Origin: an uncultured Pedobacter sp.
GTDB lineage: Bacteria; Bacteroidota; Bacteroidia; Sphingobacteriales; Sphingobacteriaceae
Length of the DNA: 13,381 bases
Direction of reading: 5' to 3'
Assembly (NCBI GenBank): GCA_938008555.1
Contig: CALLKE010000052.1
Coordinates: forward strand, 1 to 13,381
Made by a program: the position numbers and the translations under genes. The notes under the pieces are model-generated. The model did no database searches, was not told the DNA's origin, and worked only from the letters and a program-made list of their open reading frames with translations. The first letter of the stretch is position 1; each line of letters opens with the position of its first letter. Shown here piece by piece: positions 6,909 to 13,381 of this stretch.

Positions 6909-7639
6909 ATCTTGCTTCCCAAAAACCAATCTAGCGCGGCATAAATTTTCTTCTTCAGTGGTTCAGTTATTTCACAATCGATATAACTTGCGTGAAGAGC
7001 GCCACTTGGCTTGATAACCTTTAAATCAAGATTCGCACGCATGGAATTATTTTCTTGGACCGGCTCAGCGATAACGCCGACATCTGTTGTGGTGTCATCT
7101 GCTTCAAACATGAGTACTGACAGAGGCGATACAGGCCTTAATCTTGCCCTTCTTGCATCAAATAAAATCACACAGTTGACTAAATCTGGATGTTGATTCG
7201 CAAAATATTTCGCAATATCGCCTCCATTGGAATGGCCGCTAAGTATTAAACTATCTAGGCTAAAAGGTAAATTTTGCTTTTTCAATTGCGCTAAAGCAAA
7301 TAGAATATTGGCTTCCCCGCGGATGTATAAATGCCGCCTAGCTTCATCTTGAATCGCATTTGGATCAACCTTCTCAAGACCATCAACATCACCGAAAACA
7401 TCGTGCTGTATGCTTACAAATGCATAGCCTTTTTCGGTAAAATATTCTGCTAGATAGGTGTATTGCTTGCATTTATAGCTCTTGAGCAATTCTTCTTCCG
7501 TGAGACCTTCTAGCCCTTGATATCCTGGTCCAAACACTATTGTTGGCAGCAGGCCGTCTGCTTTTTCTGGGAGGTAAACACTGACCGGGACCAGCCTTTT
7601 GCGTGATTCGTCATAAAAATCAAAATGAAGTGTTTTCAT
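6905..7639 (-). CDS. Alpha/beta hydrolase (dienelactone hydrolase/PET-hydrolase-like)
   Basis: This 244-residue cytoplasmic hydrolase has the nucleophile elbow Gly135-His-Ser137-Asn-Gly139. A late acid is probably Asp181 or Asp182 in the FEADDTT segment, and the likely catalytic histidine is His216 in ALHASY. The oxyanion region is near IVFGPGYQG (34-42). There is no signal peptide. The ATG at 7639 overlaps the stop of the upstream hydrolase by ATGA, and its own stop overlaps the downstream phosphotransferase by ATGA, so the three are expected to be made together. It may hydrolyse an ester or amide in a small molecule; the substrate is not evident. Confidence 0.84.
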   Translation of the reverse strand: MKTLHFDFYDESRKRLVPVSVYLPEKADGLLPTIVFGPGYQGLEGLTEEELLKSYKCKQYTYLAEYFTEKGYAFVSIQHDVFGDVDGLEKVDPNAIQDEARRHLYIRGEANILFALAQLKKQNLPFSLDSLILSGHSNGGDIAKYFANQHPDLVNCVILFDARRARLRPVSPLSVLMFEADDTTTDVGVIAEPVQENNSMRANLDLKVIKPSGALHASYIDCEITEPLKKKIYAALDWFLGSKI

Positions 7640-8496
7640 AAATTACCATTAATTTTATTATCTAGCCACCTCATCAACTCTTCGTCAAAGTTATGAGCCT
7701 CTTCGAGTTGCGGTGTATGGCTGCTTTCTTCAAAAATACGGATTGTTAGATCTGATGCATGCTCACGATATTTTTCCCATAAATGCGGAGGATTAAAGTA
7801 ATCATACCTTCCAAGCGCAAGAAAAATTGGACACTTAATCGCTTTTAGCGCTGAAGATAGGTCATAATCTGCAAACATAGAACCCCATATGATTCCAGCT
7901 CCGACGGAATTAATTTCTACGCCTTCCCAAAGTTTGGATGCATCGAAATTTGCGTCATACCAAATTCTTGGGCCAAATGATAGCAGACGCGCTACAAAAG
8001 ATTGGTCACCACTTTCAATAAATTTTTGCATACTTGCTGCAAATGCAGCTTTCCTCTCTGGGCAAACTGATTCCTCAAAATATCGATCTGCTTCTTTGTA
8101 AATCTCTGACCCTGCTGTAGGACTTGAGGCGATTAATACGAGATGGCTTACCTTATCTGGAAACTGGCGCGCATATTCAAGTGCCATAAAAGCATGGATT
8201 GAGTGTCCGATAAGGATAATTTTATCAGCACCCAAAGATAGACGTAGAGCTTCAATATCCTGAAGGATTTTGGCAATGGTGAAATCACTTTCGCTATGAT
8301 CTGATAATGCAGGGACAAAGCCACGTGTATCCGCGCAAATAAGTTGTAACTTTGATTTTAGGTTTTCAGAAAAGGTGCTCGGATAATATTTATGGCTACC
8401 AATAACAATAGCAACTGGTCCACTTCCATCAATAGAAGCTTTTAAGCAAAAACTATCCCTATTTAATTCAATTATTTTCTGAGGCGACACTTTCAT
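7636..8496 (-). CDS. Alpha/beta-fold hydrolase
   Basis: This 286-residue protein is first in the minus-strand hydrolase-hydrolase-kinase operon. The nucleophile elbow is Gly97-His-Ser99-Ile-His101, the acid is Asp232 in ALGRYDYF, and the catalytic histidine is His260 in ESSHTPQLEE. The layout is that of the proline iminopeptidase/haloalkane dehalogenase/epoxide hydrolase superfamily, with a helical cap at about 130-210. The GHSIH elbow is unusual, since a small residue generally follows at +2. The ATG at 8496 has a short AGGT just upstream and lies about 50 bases after a near-consensus promoter. The substrate is unknown. Confidence 0.86.
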   Translation of the reverse strand: MKVSPQKIIELNRDSFCLKASIDGSGPVAIVIGSHKYYPSTFSENLKSKLQLICADTRGFVPALSDHSESDFTIAKILQDIEALRLSLGADKIILIGHSIHAFMALEYARQFPDKVSHLVLIASSPTAGSEIYKEADRYFEESVCPERKAAFAASMQKFIESGDQSFVARLLSFGPRIWYDANFDASKLWEGVEINSVGAGIIWGSMFADYDLSSALKAIKCPIFLALGRYDYFNPPHLWEKYREHASDLTIRIFEESSHTPQLEEAHNFDEELMRWLDNKINGNL

Positions 8497-8546
8497 TACC
8501 TATATTTTAATCCCAGCTTTAGTTACAAAGCACATCTAGCTACTAT

Positions 8547-8575
8547 ATTATACGCACAAAGTGTTTTGGAGTCAA
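8547..8575 (-). promoter_or_regulatory. Sigma-70 promoter of the hydrolase-hydrolase-phosphotransferase operon
   Basis: On the minus strand, TTGACT (8575-8570) and TATAAT (8552-8547) are separated by exactly 17 bases. This is a near-perfect housekeeping promoter, followed about 50 bases later by the ATG at 8496. Transcription should start near 8540. The -35 begins only seven bases beyond the stop codon of the gene at 8582, so the promoter fills the boundary between cargo and mobility module. Confidence 0.8.
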
Positions 8576-8581
8576 AACAAA

Positions 8582-8974
8582 TCATACCACCTCACAGCCA
8601 AATAATTCGCCCTGTTCATGCCAGAGGCTTGGGATATTTTGCATAAGATCAGCGAGTTTCATATGGCGAGGTTGATTGCCTAAAAGGATAGCTTCTTTGA
8701 GTTTGGGGGCAAGAAAATTGAGTCTCAGGATCAGCTGCACATATTTGGCTGTGACTTTATTGGCGTCGCATAGGTCCTGCATGGTTTGGTATTTGCCGGA
8801 TTTAAGCTGGCGTTGCCATAGGTGGGCACGAACTAAGGCTTTGACCAATGTGGTGTCAATAGCTGCATTTTGAACGGCTAATTGAGCTTTGCCTTCCGGA
8901 ACCAGCACCATCTTTCTACCGCCTCGTTTTTTAAGGCGCATGGGCATGAATACCGATAATTCACCTTTGCTCAT
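8582..8974 (-). CDS. Small helix-turn-helix protein resembling the C-terminal tail of DUF2924-linked serine recombinases
   Basis: This 130-residue basic protein has a predicted helix-turn-helix at about 64-90 (TMQDLCDANKVTAKYVQLIL), followed by a LNFLAPKLKEAIL segment. From memory, the pattern (short strand and basic start, WQRxLxSGxY, HTH, LAPxxxEAIL, LADL, LPxxWxxQ) matches the extreme C-terminus of many alphaproteobacterial large serine recombinases, where it is part of the same chain. Here it is a separate gene whose ATG overlaps the recombinase stop (ATGA, 8971-8974), with GGAGG seven bases before the ATG. It is therefore probably a DNA-binding partner of the recombinase. No frameshift is needed to explain the split. 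Confidence 0.72.
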   Translation of the reverse strand: MSKGELSVFMPMRLKKRGGRKMVLVPEGKAQLAVQNAAIDTTLVKALVRAHLWQRQLKSGKYQTMQDLCDANKVTAKYVQLILRLNFLAPKLKEAILLGNQPRHMKLADLMQNIPSLWHEQGELFGCEVV

Positions 8975-10284
8975 AGGCGTGCCTCCATGCCGGCATGAAG
9001 CAGTAAACTCTGCAGTCCATCTGTATGGATGCGCACATCAATGCCGTCTTCTCGTACCAATACTGCTTTGATCAGCAAACAGATGATTCGGTATTGCTCA
9101 ACCGGAAAAAGCGAATCCCAAATCACATCGATTTGCTGTAGCATTGCAAATGATTCATCGGTGGAGATTTGCCCCTCCAGAGATTTTAAGGTCTTAGCGG
9201 TAATTTCAGGGCATTTAAGAAGCTCACGCACTTGCTGTACCACGAAACGCTCAACCTCGTTGGATGCAATGGTTTTATGATGAGAGGTACAGCTTTTACC
9301 GCGCAAATGATTGCTGCAGGCATAATAGCGATAGCGCTTATCCTTCTTTTTGGTGTAGGTCGGTGTCATTGCTACATCACACACTTGGCAACGAATAAGA
9401 TTTTTCAGTAGTGCCTGGTCCTTAGCCGCAGATTCTCTGCCACGAACATGCGGGCATTTTTCAAAAACGCGCTGTATTTCGTCAAATAATTCAGGCGCTA
9501 GAATACCTTCATGTTCCCCCTCATAAACAGCATCTTTATGGGAAACAAACCCCTTATAAACCGGGTTAACTAGAGTTCTGCGCAAATTGGCTTTTGTGAA
9601 CAACTGGCCACCATATTCTTTACCGGTTTTGCTGGTGATACGTTTGGTGCGATGGCCTTGCTGATTAAGCTCACGGGCCAGATTGGTGGTAGAACGCAAC
9701 ACCAAGAACCGGCTAAAGATATGCCGAATCAGTTTTGCTTCTTCTTGGTTGATAACCAGCTTGCGGTCACAAATATCATAACCAAGTGGAGGATTACCGC
9801 CCATCCACATGCCTTTTTTCTTGGAGGCTGCAAATTTATCGCGGATACGTTCGCCTGTTAATTCTCTTTCATATTGTGCAAAAGAAAGCAGAACATTGAG
9901 CATTAACCTGCCCATAGAGCTTGAAGTGTTGAAGGATTGGGTTACAGCAACAAACGTCACTTGATGCTTATCAAACAACTCCACAATCTTGGAAAAATCA
10001 ATCAGGGAGCGCGATAAACGATCAATTTTATAAACCACCACACAATCAACCAAACCATTTTCAATATCTTGAAACAAATCTTGCAAAGCCGGGCGATTTA
10101 ACGTGCCACCGGAATAACCTCCATCATCATAAGATTTGCTTAAAGCGACCCATCCTTCATGTTGTTGGCTAGCAATATAACTTTCAGCGGCAAGCCTTTG
10201 TGCATCTAGGCTGTTGAAAGCCTGCTCTAATCCTTCCTCATGGGATTTACGTGTATAAATGGCGCAGCGTATCTTTTTATTCAT
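8971..10284 (-). CDS. Large serine site-specific recombinase
   Basis: This 437-residue recombinase cuts and rejoins DNA through a 5'-phosphoserine bond. The resolvase domain (1 to about 150) has the catalytic Ser14 in YTRKSHEEG, the SLDAQR segment, and Lys86, Asp88, Arg89 and Arg92 in KIDRLSR. The recombinase domain (about 165-275) includes PPLGYD. A zinc beta-ribbon is visible through Cys299, Cys302, Cys323 and Cys332. The C-terminus is shorter than in many relatives, whose tail appears here as the next gene. A perfect AAGGAGG (10295-10289) precedes the ATG, and the start overlaps the DUF2924 stop by one base (TGATG). It probably drives integration or excision of this region; partner attachment sites were not found. 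Confidence 0.93.
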   Translation of the reverse strand: MNKKIRCAIYTRKSHEEGLEQAFNSLDAQRLAAESYIASQQHEGWVALSKSYDDGGYSGGTLNRPALQDLFQDIENGLVDCVVVYKIDRLSRSLIDFSKIVELFDKHQVTFVAVTQSFNTSSSMGRLMLNVLLSFAQYERELTGERIRDKFAASKKKGMWMGGNPPLGYDICDRKLVINQEEAKLIRHIFSRFLVLRSTTNLARELNQQGHRTKRITSKTGKEYGGQLFTKANLRRTLVNPVYKGFVSHKDAVYEGEHEGILAPELFDEIQRVFEKCPHVRGRESAAKDQALLKNLIRCQVCDVAMTPTYTKKKDKRYRYYACSNHLRGKSCTSHHKTIASNEVERFVVQQVRELLKCPEITAKTLKSLEGQISTDESFAMLQQIDVIWDSLFPVEQYRIICLLIKAVLVREDGIDVRIHTDGLQSLLLHAGMEARL

Positions 10285-10736
10285 CAGGCCTCCTTATTAC
10301 TGCGCAAACCAAAAAAGGCCGGTCCGTTCCAACGAGTGCCGGTGATTTTGCGGGCAATGGCAGACAAGGATTTATAGCTTTGCCCTTGGTAAATGAAGCC
10401 GTTTTCTGATACCAGCACCTCATGCAATTCACCTTGGAATTCGCGAATGAGCTTGGTGCCGGCTAAGGGCTTAGAAGCCATATAGTGATTGGTGAACTTT
10501 TTACCTTTCTCCATTTGATCAGCTAAATTATCGAGCTGCTTTGCTGACTTTTCAGCCATAGGGCCATAAGCAAGCTCTTGCAGACGATAAGCCAGCCTTG
10601 GGATGAGATAGGTTTTGGAATGGGGCGGCGCATCGGTATCAAAAATACTTCGCCACAGTTCTTTAAGTTCTGCAGTGCTTTTACTTTGTAAAGCTAAAAC
10701 TTGCTTAATAACAGATTCTTTCATGATCTTGACCAT
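10284..10736 (-). CDS. DUF2924 domain protein
   Basis: This 150-residue protein has the hallmark C-terminal block of DUF2924: GTKLIREFQGELHEVLV, then a YQGQSYKSLSAIA segment, then ITGTRWNGPAFFGLR (132-145). The N-terminal half is helical and charged. The molecular role is unknown. The family is typically found beside large serine recombinases in Alphaproteobacteria, and here it directly precedes one in the same operon, so a role in recombination or DNA binding is inferred. Two starts are possible (10736, residue 1; or 10724, residue 5); neither has a strong ribosome site. The gene overlaps the end of the upstream small gene by about 32 bases (20 if the later start is used). Confidence 0.85.
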   Translation of the reverse strand: MVKIMKESVIKQVLALQSKSTAELKELWRSIFDTDAPPHSKTYLIPRLAYRLQELAYGPMAEKSAKQLDNLADQMEKGKKFTNHYMASKPLAGTKLIREFQGELHEVLVSENGFIYQGQSYKSLSAIARKITGTRWNGPAFFGLRSNKEA

Positions 10737-10980
10737 AATTAGTTTTCTCTAACAAACCTGCTCTAGAAGCGCTTCCTTTTGAAGAGAAGTCAAGAGAAAG
10801 TTTCTCTGAAAGCCTTGATTTGCCTAGGTTTTGACTATATTGCACACGCATAATTGCTGTAGCAATAATATGTGCAACTTCTTTTAGGCGATCATAGTTT
10901 TGTGCTGTTGCGACTGGCATAAGGGACCTCATCTGATTAGCATGTGGTTTATGTACAGCTTCCAGAGAGATTTTGTTCAC
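10705..10980 (-). CDS. Small protein of unknown function, first gene of the recombinase operon
   Basis: This reading frame of up to 91 residues opens the leftward operon facing the LexA-like gene. It begins with GTG at 10980; an ATG at 10932 (residue 17, MRSLMPV) is an equally likely start and would give 75 residues. A helical segment (RLKEVAHIIATAIMRVQ, about 31-47) is followed by KLSLDFSSKGS. Small proteins ending in an LDFS-like motif recur, as far as I recall, just upstream of DUF2924 genes, which supports it as a real gene. By position it corresponds to the first early gene of a phage-like module and could be an excision or control factor, but no domain proves that. Confidence 0.6.
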   Translation of the reverse strand: MNKISLEAVHKPHANQMRSLMPVATAQNYDRLKEVAHIIATAIMRVQYSQNLGKSRLSEKLSLDFSSKGSASRAGLLEKTNYGQDHERICY

Positions 10981-11007
10981 AAGAACTTCATATGTTACAA
11001 ATAGCTC

Positions 11008-11037
11008 TTGACTAACCTAACGCCTGTTAGGTATGAT
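11008..11037 (+). promoter_or_regulatory. Sigma-70 promoter of the LexA-like repressor operon
   Basis: TTGACT (11008-11013) and TATGAT (11032-11037) are 18 bases apart, and the expected transcription start lies about 15 bases before the first ATG at 11061. The spacer is almost filled by a perfect palindrome, so a bound protein would block RNA polymerase. This is the layout expected for an autoregulated repressor. Confidence 0.75.
11015..11032. promoter_or_regulatory. Candidate operator palindrome for the LexA-like repressor
   Basis: ACCTAAC-N4-GTTAGGT is a perfect inverted repeat with 7-base arms and a GCCT centre. It lies between the -35 and -10 of the repressor promoter and within the 80-base gap shared with the divergent recombinase operon. 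The spacing resembles the GAAC-N4-GTTC boxes of Gram-positive LexA, not the GTTC-N7-GTTC boxes of alphaproteobacterial LexA, so it is probably specific to this element. Binding is inferred. Confidence 0.65.
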
Positions 11038-11060
11038 AAATTTAAGTTAAATTTTAGGAT

Positions 11061-11771
11061 ATGAGGTTCAATCAAAAAGCGATGGATACGCCCAAGAAAA
11101 CTAAACCTGGCCCTAGGAAGTCCATAGGACTGACCAAGGCTCAAGAGGACACGTTTGCTGTCATCTGCCGTCTTAAAGAGCAATATGGCGTTGCTCCTTC
11201 GTTGCGGGAAATTGCAGCTGAGCGTGGTGTTTCTGCCGTATCAGCGCTAGAGATTATTCAACAGCTCGAGAGCAAGGGCTATTTGCGTCGGGGACATGGA
11301 AAAGCTCGGGCCATTGAGATCTTGGATCAACCCCTAAAGTCAGATCAAATTCCCCATATTATGCCTATTCAAGTGATAGGACGTGTGGCGGCAGGACATC
11401 CGATTTTAGCGATTCAGGATGATTTGGGTGAGTTTTGTGTGGATGCAAGCCTTGCACGCGGGGAGTGCTTTGCCCTTCAAATTTGCGGGGATAGCATGAT
11501 TGGTATCGGTATTCATAACAAAGATTATGTCGTGGTTAGGTCTCAGCCAAGTGCGCTGAATGGTGAGGTTGTGGTGGCTCTGATTGATGATGAAGCGACC
11601 TGCAAAACCTTTTATCAAACTTTAACCGGCGTGGAACTTCGGCCTGAAAACCCTGAGCATGATGTCATCCATGTCAAAAAGGGCCAAGATTTAAGGATTC
11701 TTGGGAAAGTAATTGCAATTAGAAAAACAGTGGAGGTTAAAACGAATGCTGCAAATGGTGTTAAACAATGA
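11061..11771 (+). CDS. LexA/S24-family self-cleaving transcriptional repressor
   Basis: This 236-residue protein has the full LexA plan. A winged helix-turn-helix occupies about 24-88 (LTKAQED start, SLREIAAERGVS recognition region, LESKGYLRR wing). The cleavage site is Ala111-Gly112 in RVAAGHP. The serine-lysine dyad is Ser145 in CGDSM and Lys182 in ATCKTFY. RecA-stimulated self-cleavage after DNA damage is therefore expected. It is divergent from the recombinase operon and leads an operon of two unknown genes. The start is uncertain: ATG 11061 has AGGA almost touching it, while ATG 11082 would give MDTPKK and a 229-residue protein, closer to housekeeping LexA. It could be the chromosomal lexA, but the element-specific palindrome and the neighbours favour a mobile-element copy. 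Confidence 0.9.
   Translation: MRFNQKAMDTPKKTKPGPRKSIGLTKAQEDTFAVICRLKEQYGVAPSLREIAAERGVSAVSALEIIQQLESKGYLRRGHGKARAIEILDQPLKSDQIPHIMPIQVIGRVAAGHPILAIQDDLGEFCVDASLARGECFALQICGDSMIGIGIHNKDYVVVRSQPSALNGEVVVALIDDEATCKTFYQTLTGVELRPENPEHDVIHVKKGQDLRILGKVIAIRKTVEVKTNAANGVKQ
11732..11736 (+). promoter_or_regulatory. Ribosome binding site that decides the start of the next gene
   Basis: GGAGG lies nine bases before the ATG at 11746 and inside the end of the repressor gene. This favours 11746 over the upstream in-frame ATG at 11713, which has no such site. Confidence 0.75.
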
Positions 11772-13002
11772 AGTGTTGATGGAAAGAATCCATCCGAATC
11801 GTGAATTTTGGGAGAGTCATCTGGAAATGCCCCTTGATAGGCTGATCCACGATTACCAAGATGCCAAGATTCGTAAAGATTGGCTTGATTCCTTATCAGG
11901 ACGCCAGCTTGGCCTGTTGTTTGACCTATCCATGCAAAAACCTCCCCATGAATTTTCTGTGCAGCAAATGCGCAAGACTTTAACTGACTTTCCTGAAGAA
12001 TTGCTCAATTATTTCCTGGTTCACCATTTTAACCACGCCAAACTTGAAGCTGCTATCACTGAAATTGCAAAACCCGTCCTTTCCGCTGAAACCATGGCCA
12101 AGCTATTGGTTAAAGACGATAAATATGACAAGAAAGGCATGCTGTTTGCCCTCTTTAAGGCTGACCCTGAGTTACTCAAGCATGTCTATCATTTCGATAA
12201 TGTGCAAAAGAAAGGTTTTGGCTCCTTTGCCCTGAAAAGCCCGCCACGCCAGCCCGCTGCGTCTTTCAAAGAATTTGTGACTGAAGATGTGGTGCGAGCT
12301 ACTCTCAAATCTCATGATGAAGAGCAAAATGACAGCTTTGAGACTCATCTTCAGGGTTTGTTTTATCATGAAGATCGGCTGTATCTCTTTATCCGCAGAG
12401 CCAGTGATGCAGATTTGCTGTTAAGCTCTAATCGCATTGTTCATGGCCATAAGCCGGATTGGATTATCCTGGATTTTGCTTCCAATGCTAATCAAGTAAA
12501 CCTTTGTGCCAAATGTTCCAACCAAGGATTGAAAATAGCCGATCGTTTGGTAAGTTCTTACTTCGATAAGGATTGCTCCTTCATCAACATGCAGGATTAC
12601 AACTTTGCTGCTCAAGTGAAGACTTTCCTTCGGTCGTGCGCAAGTGAAATCGATAAGGAACTCAAGCTATTTGAGCTTAAATTCAGATCGCCCCACCTTA
12701 AAAACAACACTCATTTAATTTTAACAACTCATCCGACTGATCCGATTGCAGAAGAGCTCGAAGCGCTGCATCAGGCAGTTGGTGATATTTTAGATGATAT
12801 TGCCATGATCGATTCAGTAAGAGTGGTGTTTCAAGGAAAAAAGGTCACCCTATTTTTCAGAGTCGATGCAGCTGATCCAGGTCATATTATGATTTGCTAT
12901 TCAGAATATGTTTTGGATAAAAAAGGACGCTCAGCTTTTAAAACATGGATGAAGGATTGCTATGGCCTTACGATCTTGCCTAAAGCAAAATGCTGCGCAT
13001 GA
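11746..13002 (+). CDS. Unrecognised 418-residue protein, second gene of the LexA-like operon
   Basis: I do not recognise this protein. It is soluble-looking, with no signal peptide or membrane segment. The N-terminal 130 residues are helix-rich and charged. A middle section (about 205-245) reads like alternating beta strands (GLFYHEDRLYLFIRR, then PDWIILDFAS), and a C-terminal strand-rich part (about 355-390) includes VRVVFQGKKVTLFFRVD. A Cys254-x2-Cys257 pair and a terminal Cys-Cys are visible, but no complete zinc site. The start at 11746 is set by GGAGG; it overlaps the repressor by 26 bases, so the two are co-expressed. The downstream gene begins inside its last 41 bases. Position under a LexA-like repressor suggests a damage-response, defence or element-control role, which is inference only. 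Confidence 0.78.
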   Translation: MLQMVLNNEVLMERIHPNREFWESHLEMPLDRLIHDYQDAKIRKDWLDSLSGRQLGLLFDLSMQKPPHEFSVQQMRKTLTDFPEELLNYFLVHHFNHAKLEAAITEIAKPVLSAETMAKLLVKDDKYDKKGMLFALFKADPELLKHVYHFDNVQKKGFGSFALKSPPRQPAASFKEFVTEDVVRATLKSHDEEQNDSFETHLQGLFYHEDRLYLFIRRASDADLLLSSNRIVHGHKPDWIILDFASNANQVNLCAKCSNQGLKIADRLVSSYFDKDCSFINMQDYNFAAQVKTFLRSCASEIDKELKLFELKFRSPHLKNNTHLILTTHPTDPIAEELEALHQAVGDILDDIAMIDSVRVVFQGKKVTLFFRVDAADPGHIMICYSEYVLDKKGRSAFKTWMKDCYGLTILPKAKCCA

Positions 13003-13381
13003 AGATGCAGTACAAGCTTTGCTTGAGTCCAGCGATTCGTGGATTAACCCGAATCAGGTTTATTTAGAGGCGTCTTATCACCTGGGAGAGCTTGGCTTTA
13101 TCCAGCTTAAAGAGCATTATTTTATCAAATGCGCCAATCCCTCAGATGCGTTGGATTTTGACGGTCTGATCAACCCGGATTGCGAGAACAAAATCCCAAT
13201 CCCCGATGATTTTGATGAATCCTGCGATGATCTGATCTGCGAAGAATGCGGTCGTTACATCTTGCCGATTACTCAGAAAAAACAACGTTTTCATGTTGTG
13301 TCTTTATCCTTGCAAAAACAAGCTATAGTGAAGTGGTTTGAGGCAGAACTGAGAGAGCTTGTATTTAAGAATCCTAGTGCC
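12962..13381 (+). CDS. Unrecognised protein with a cysteine-rich site, incomplete at window end
   Basis: An open frame from ATG 12962 runs 140 codons to the last base of the window without a stop, so the gene continues beyond it. AAGGA (12952-12956) is five bases before the ATG, and the frame overlaps the previous gene by 41 bases. Residues 35-57 look like helix then strand (YLEASYHLGELGFIQL, then YFIKC). Residues 70-100 hold an acidic PDDFDES stretch and cysteines at 74, 88, 93 and 96, including a CEEC knuckle that may bind zinc. A helix near 116-135 includes AIVKWFEAELREL. I cannot assign a family. Tight linkage to the preceding gene suggests the two products act together. Confidence 0.72.
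   Translation, partial: MALRSCLKQNAAHEDAVQALLESSDSWINPNQVYLEASYHLGELGFIQLKEHYFIKCANPSDALDFDGLINPDCENKIPIPDDFDESCDDLICEECGRYILPITQKKQRFHVVSLSLQKQAIVKWFEAELRELVFKNPSA

Noticed and set aside
6909..6929. TTG start adding seven residues to the minus-strand phosphotransferase
   Set aside because: TTG is a rare start, and the ATG at 6908 has an ATGA overlap with the upstream gene and GGGAAG at a good distance.
8986..8997. Perfect 12-base palindrome CATGCCGGCATG at the end of the recombinase gene, considered as a crossover site
   Set aside because: It lies within codons of the recombinase and no second copy was seen in the window. A single palindrome is not evidence of an attachment site.
10975..10986. 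GTTC-N4-GAAC inverted repeat at the start of the leftward operon, considered as an SOS box
   Set aside because: Alphaproteobacterial LexA boxes are direct GTTC-N7-GTTC repeats and Gram-positive boxes are GAAC-N4-GTTC; this has the opposite orientation and only four-base arms. The 7-base palindrome at 11015-11032 is a far better operator.
1..13381. CRISPR array, tRNA attachment gene, rRNA, plasmid origin
   Set aside because: No regularly spaced repeats, no tRNA-like cloverleaf or T-loop signature next to the recombinase, and no iteron cluster were seen. Element ends and attachment sites therefore cannot be placed from this window.

Overview
This is a 13.4 kb accessory region from a bacterium, most likely a proteobacterium. 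DNA is moderately A+T-rich and genes are packed tightly, many with 4-base ATGA start/stop overlaps. The DUF2924 gene next to a large serine recombinase is a pairing I associate with Alphaproteobacteria. The first gene strongly resembles the Legionella spectinomycin kinase APH(9)-Ia. An alphaproteobacterium, perhaps host- or protist-associated, fits, but the sequence alone does not prove this.

Region 1 (about 1-5700, plus strand) is a compact run of resistance-type enzymes. In order they are an APH(9)-like phosphotransferase, a P-loop kinase domain fused to a GNAT acetyltransferase, a GNAT, a second GNAT broken by an insertion sequence, another GNAT, and an exported serine hydrolase of the beta-lactamase/class C fold. 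The insertion sequence (2777-3751) is an intact IS5-family element with 19-bp inverted repeats (18/19 identical). The broken gene can be rebuilt in frame across it.

Region 2 (5697-8575, minus strand) is a three-gene operon converging on region 1: two alpha/beta hydrolases and an APH-fold phosphotransferase, all joined by ATGA overlaps. It is read from a near-consensus sigma-70 promoter at 8547-8575. Its last stop codon interlocks with that of the serine hydrolase in a CTAG, leaving no room for a terminator.

Region 3 (8582-10980, minus strand) is a mobility module: a small gene of unknown function, a DUF2924 gene, a large serine recombinase, and a short gene resembling the C-terminal tail that related recombinases carry as part of the same protein.

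Region 4 (10981-13381, plus strand) starts divergently from the mobility module with a complete LexA/S24-type self-cleaving repressor. Its promoter carries a perfect palindrome in the spacer. Two translationally linked genes that I do not recognise follow, the second running off the window. The layout resembles a phage-like immunity switch: a DNA-damage-sensitive repressor facing the recombinase operon and leading an unknown operon. The most attractive hypothesis is an SOS-responsive integrative element or genomic island carrying resistance-type cargo, with an uncharacterised operon under the LexA-like regulator. No tRNA, rRNA, CRISPR array or replication origin was seen.
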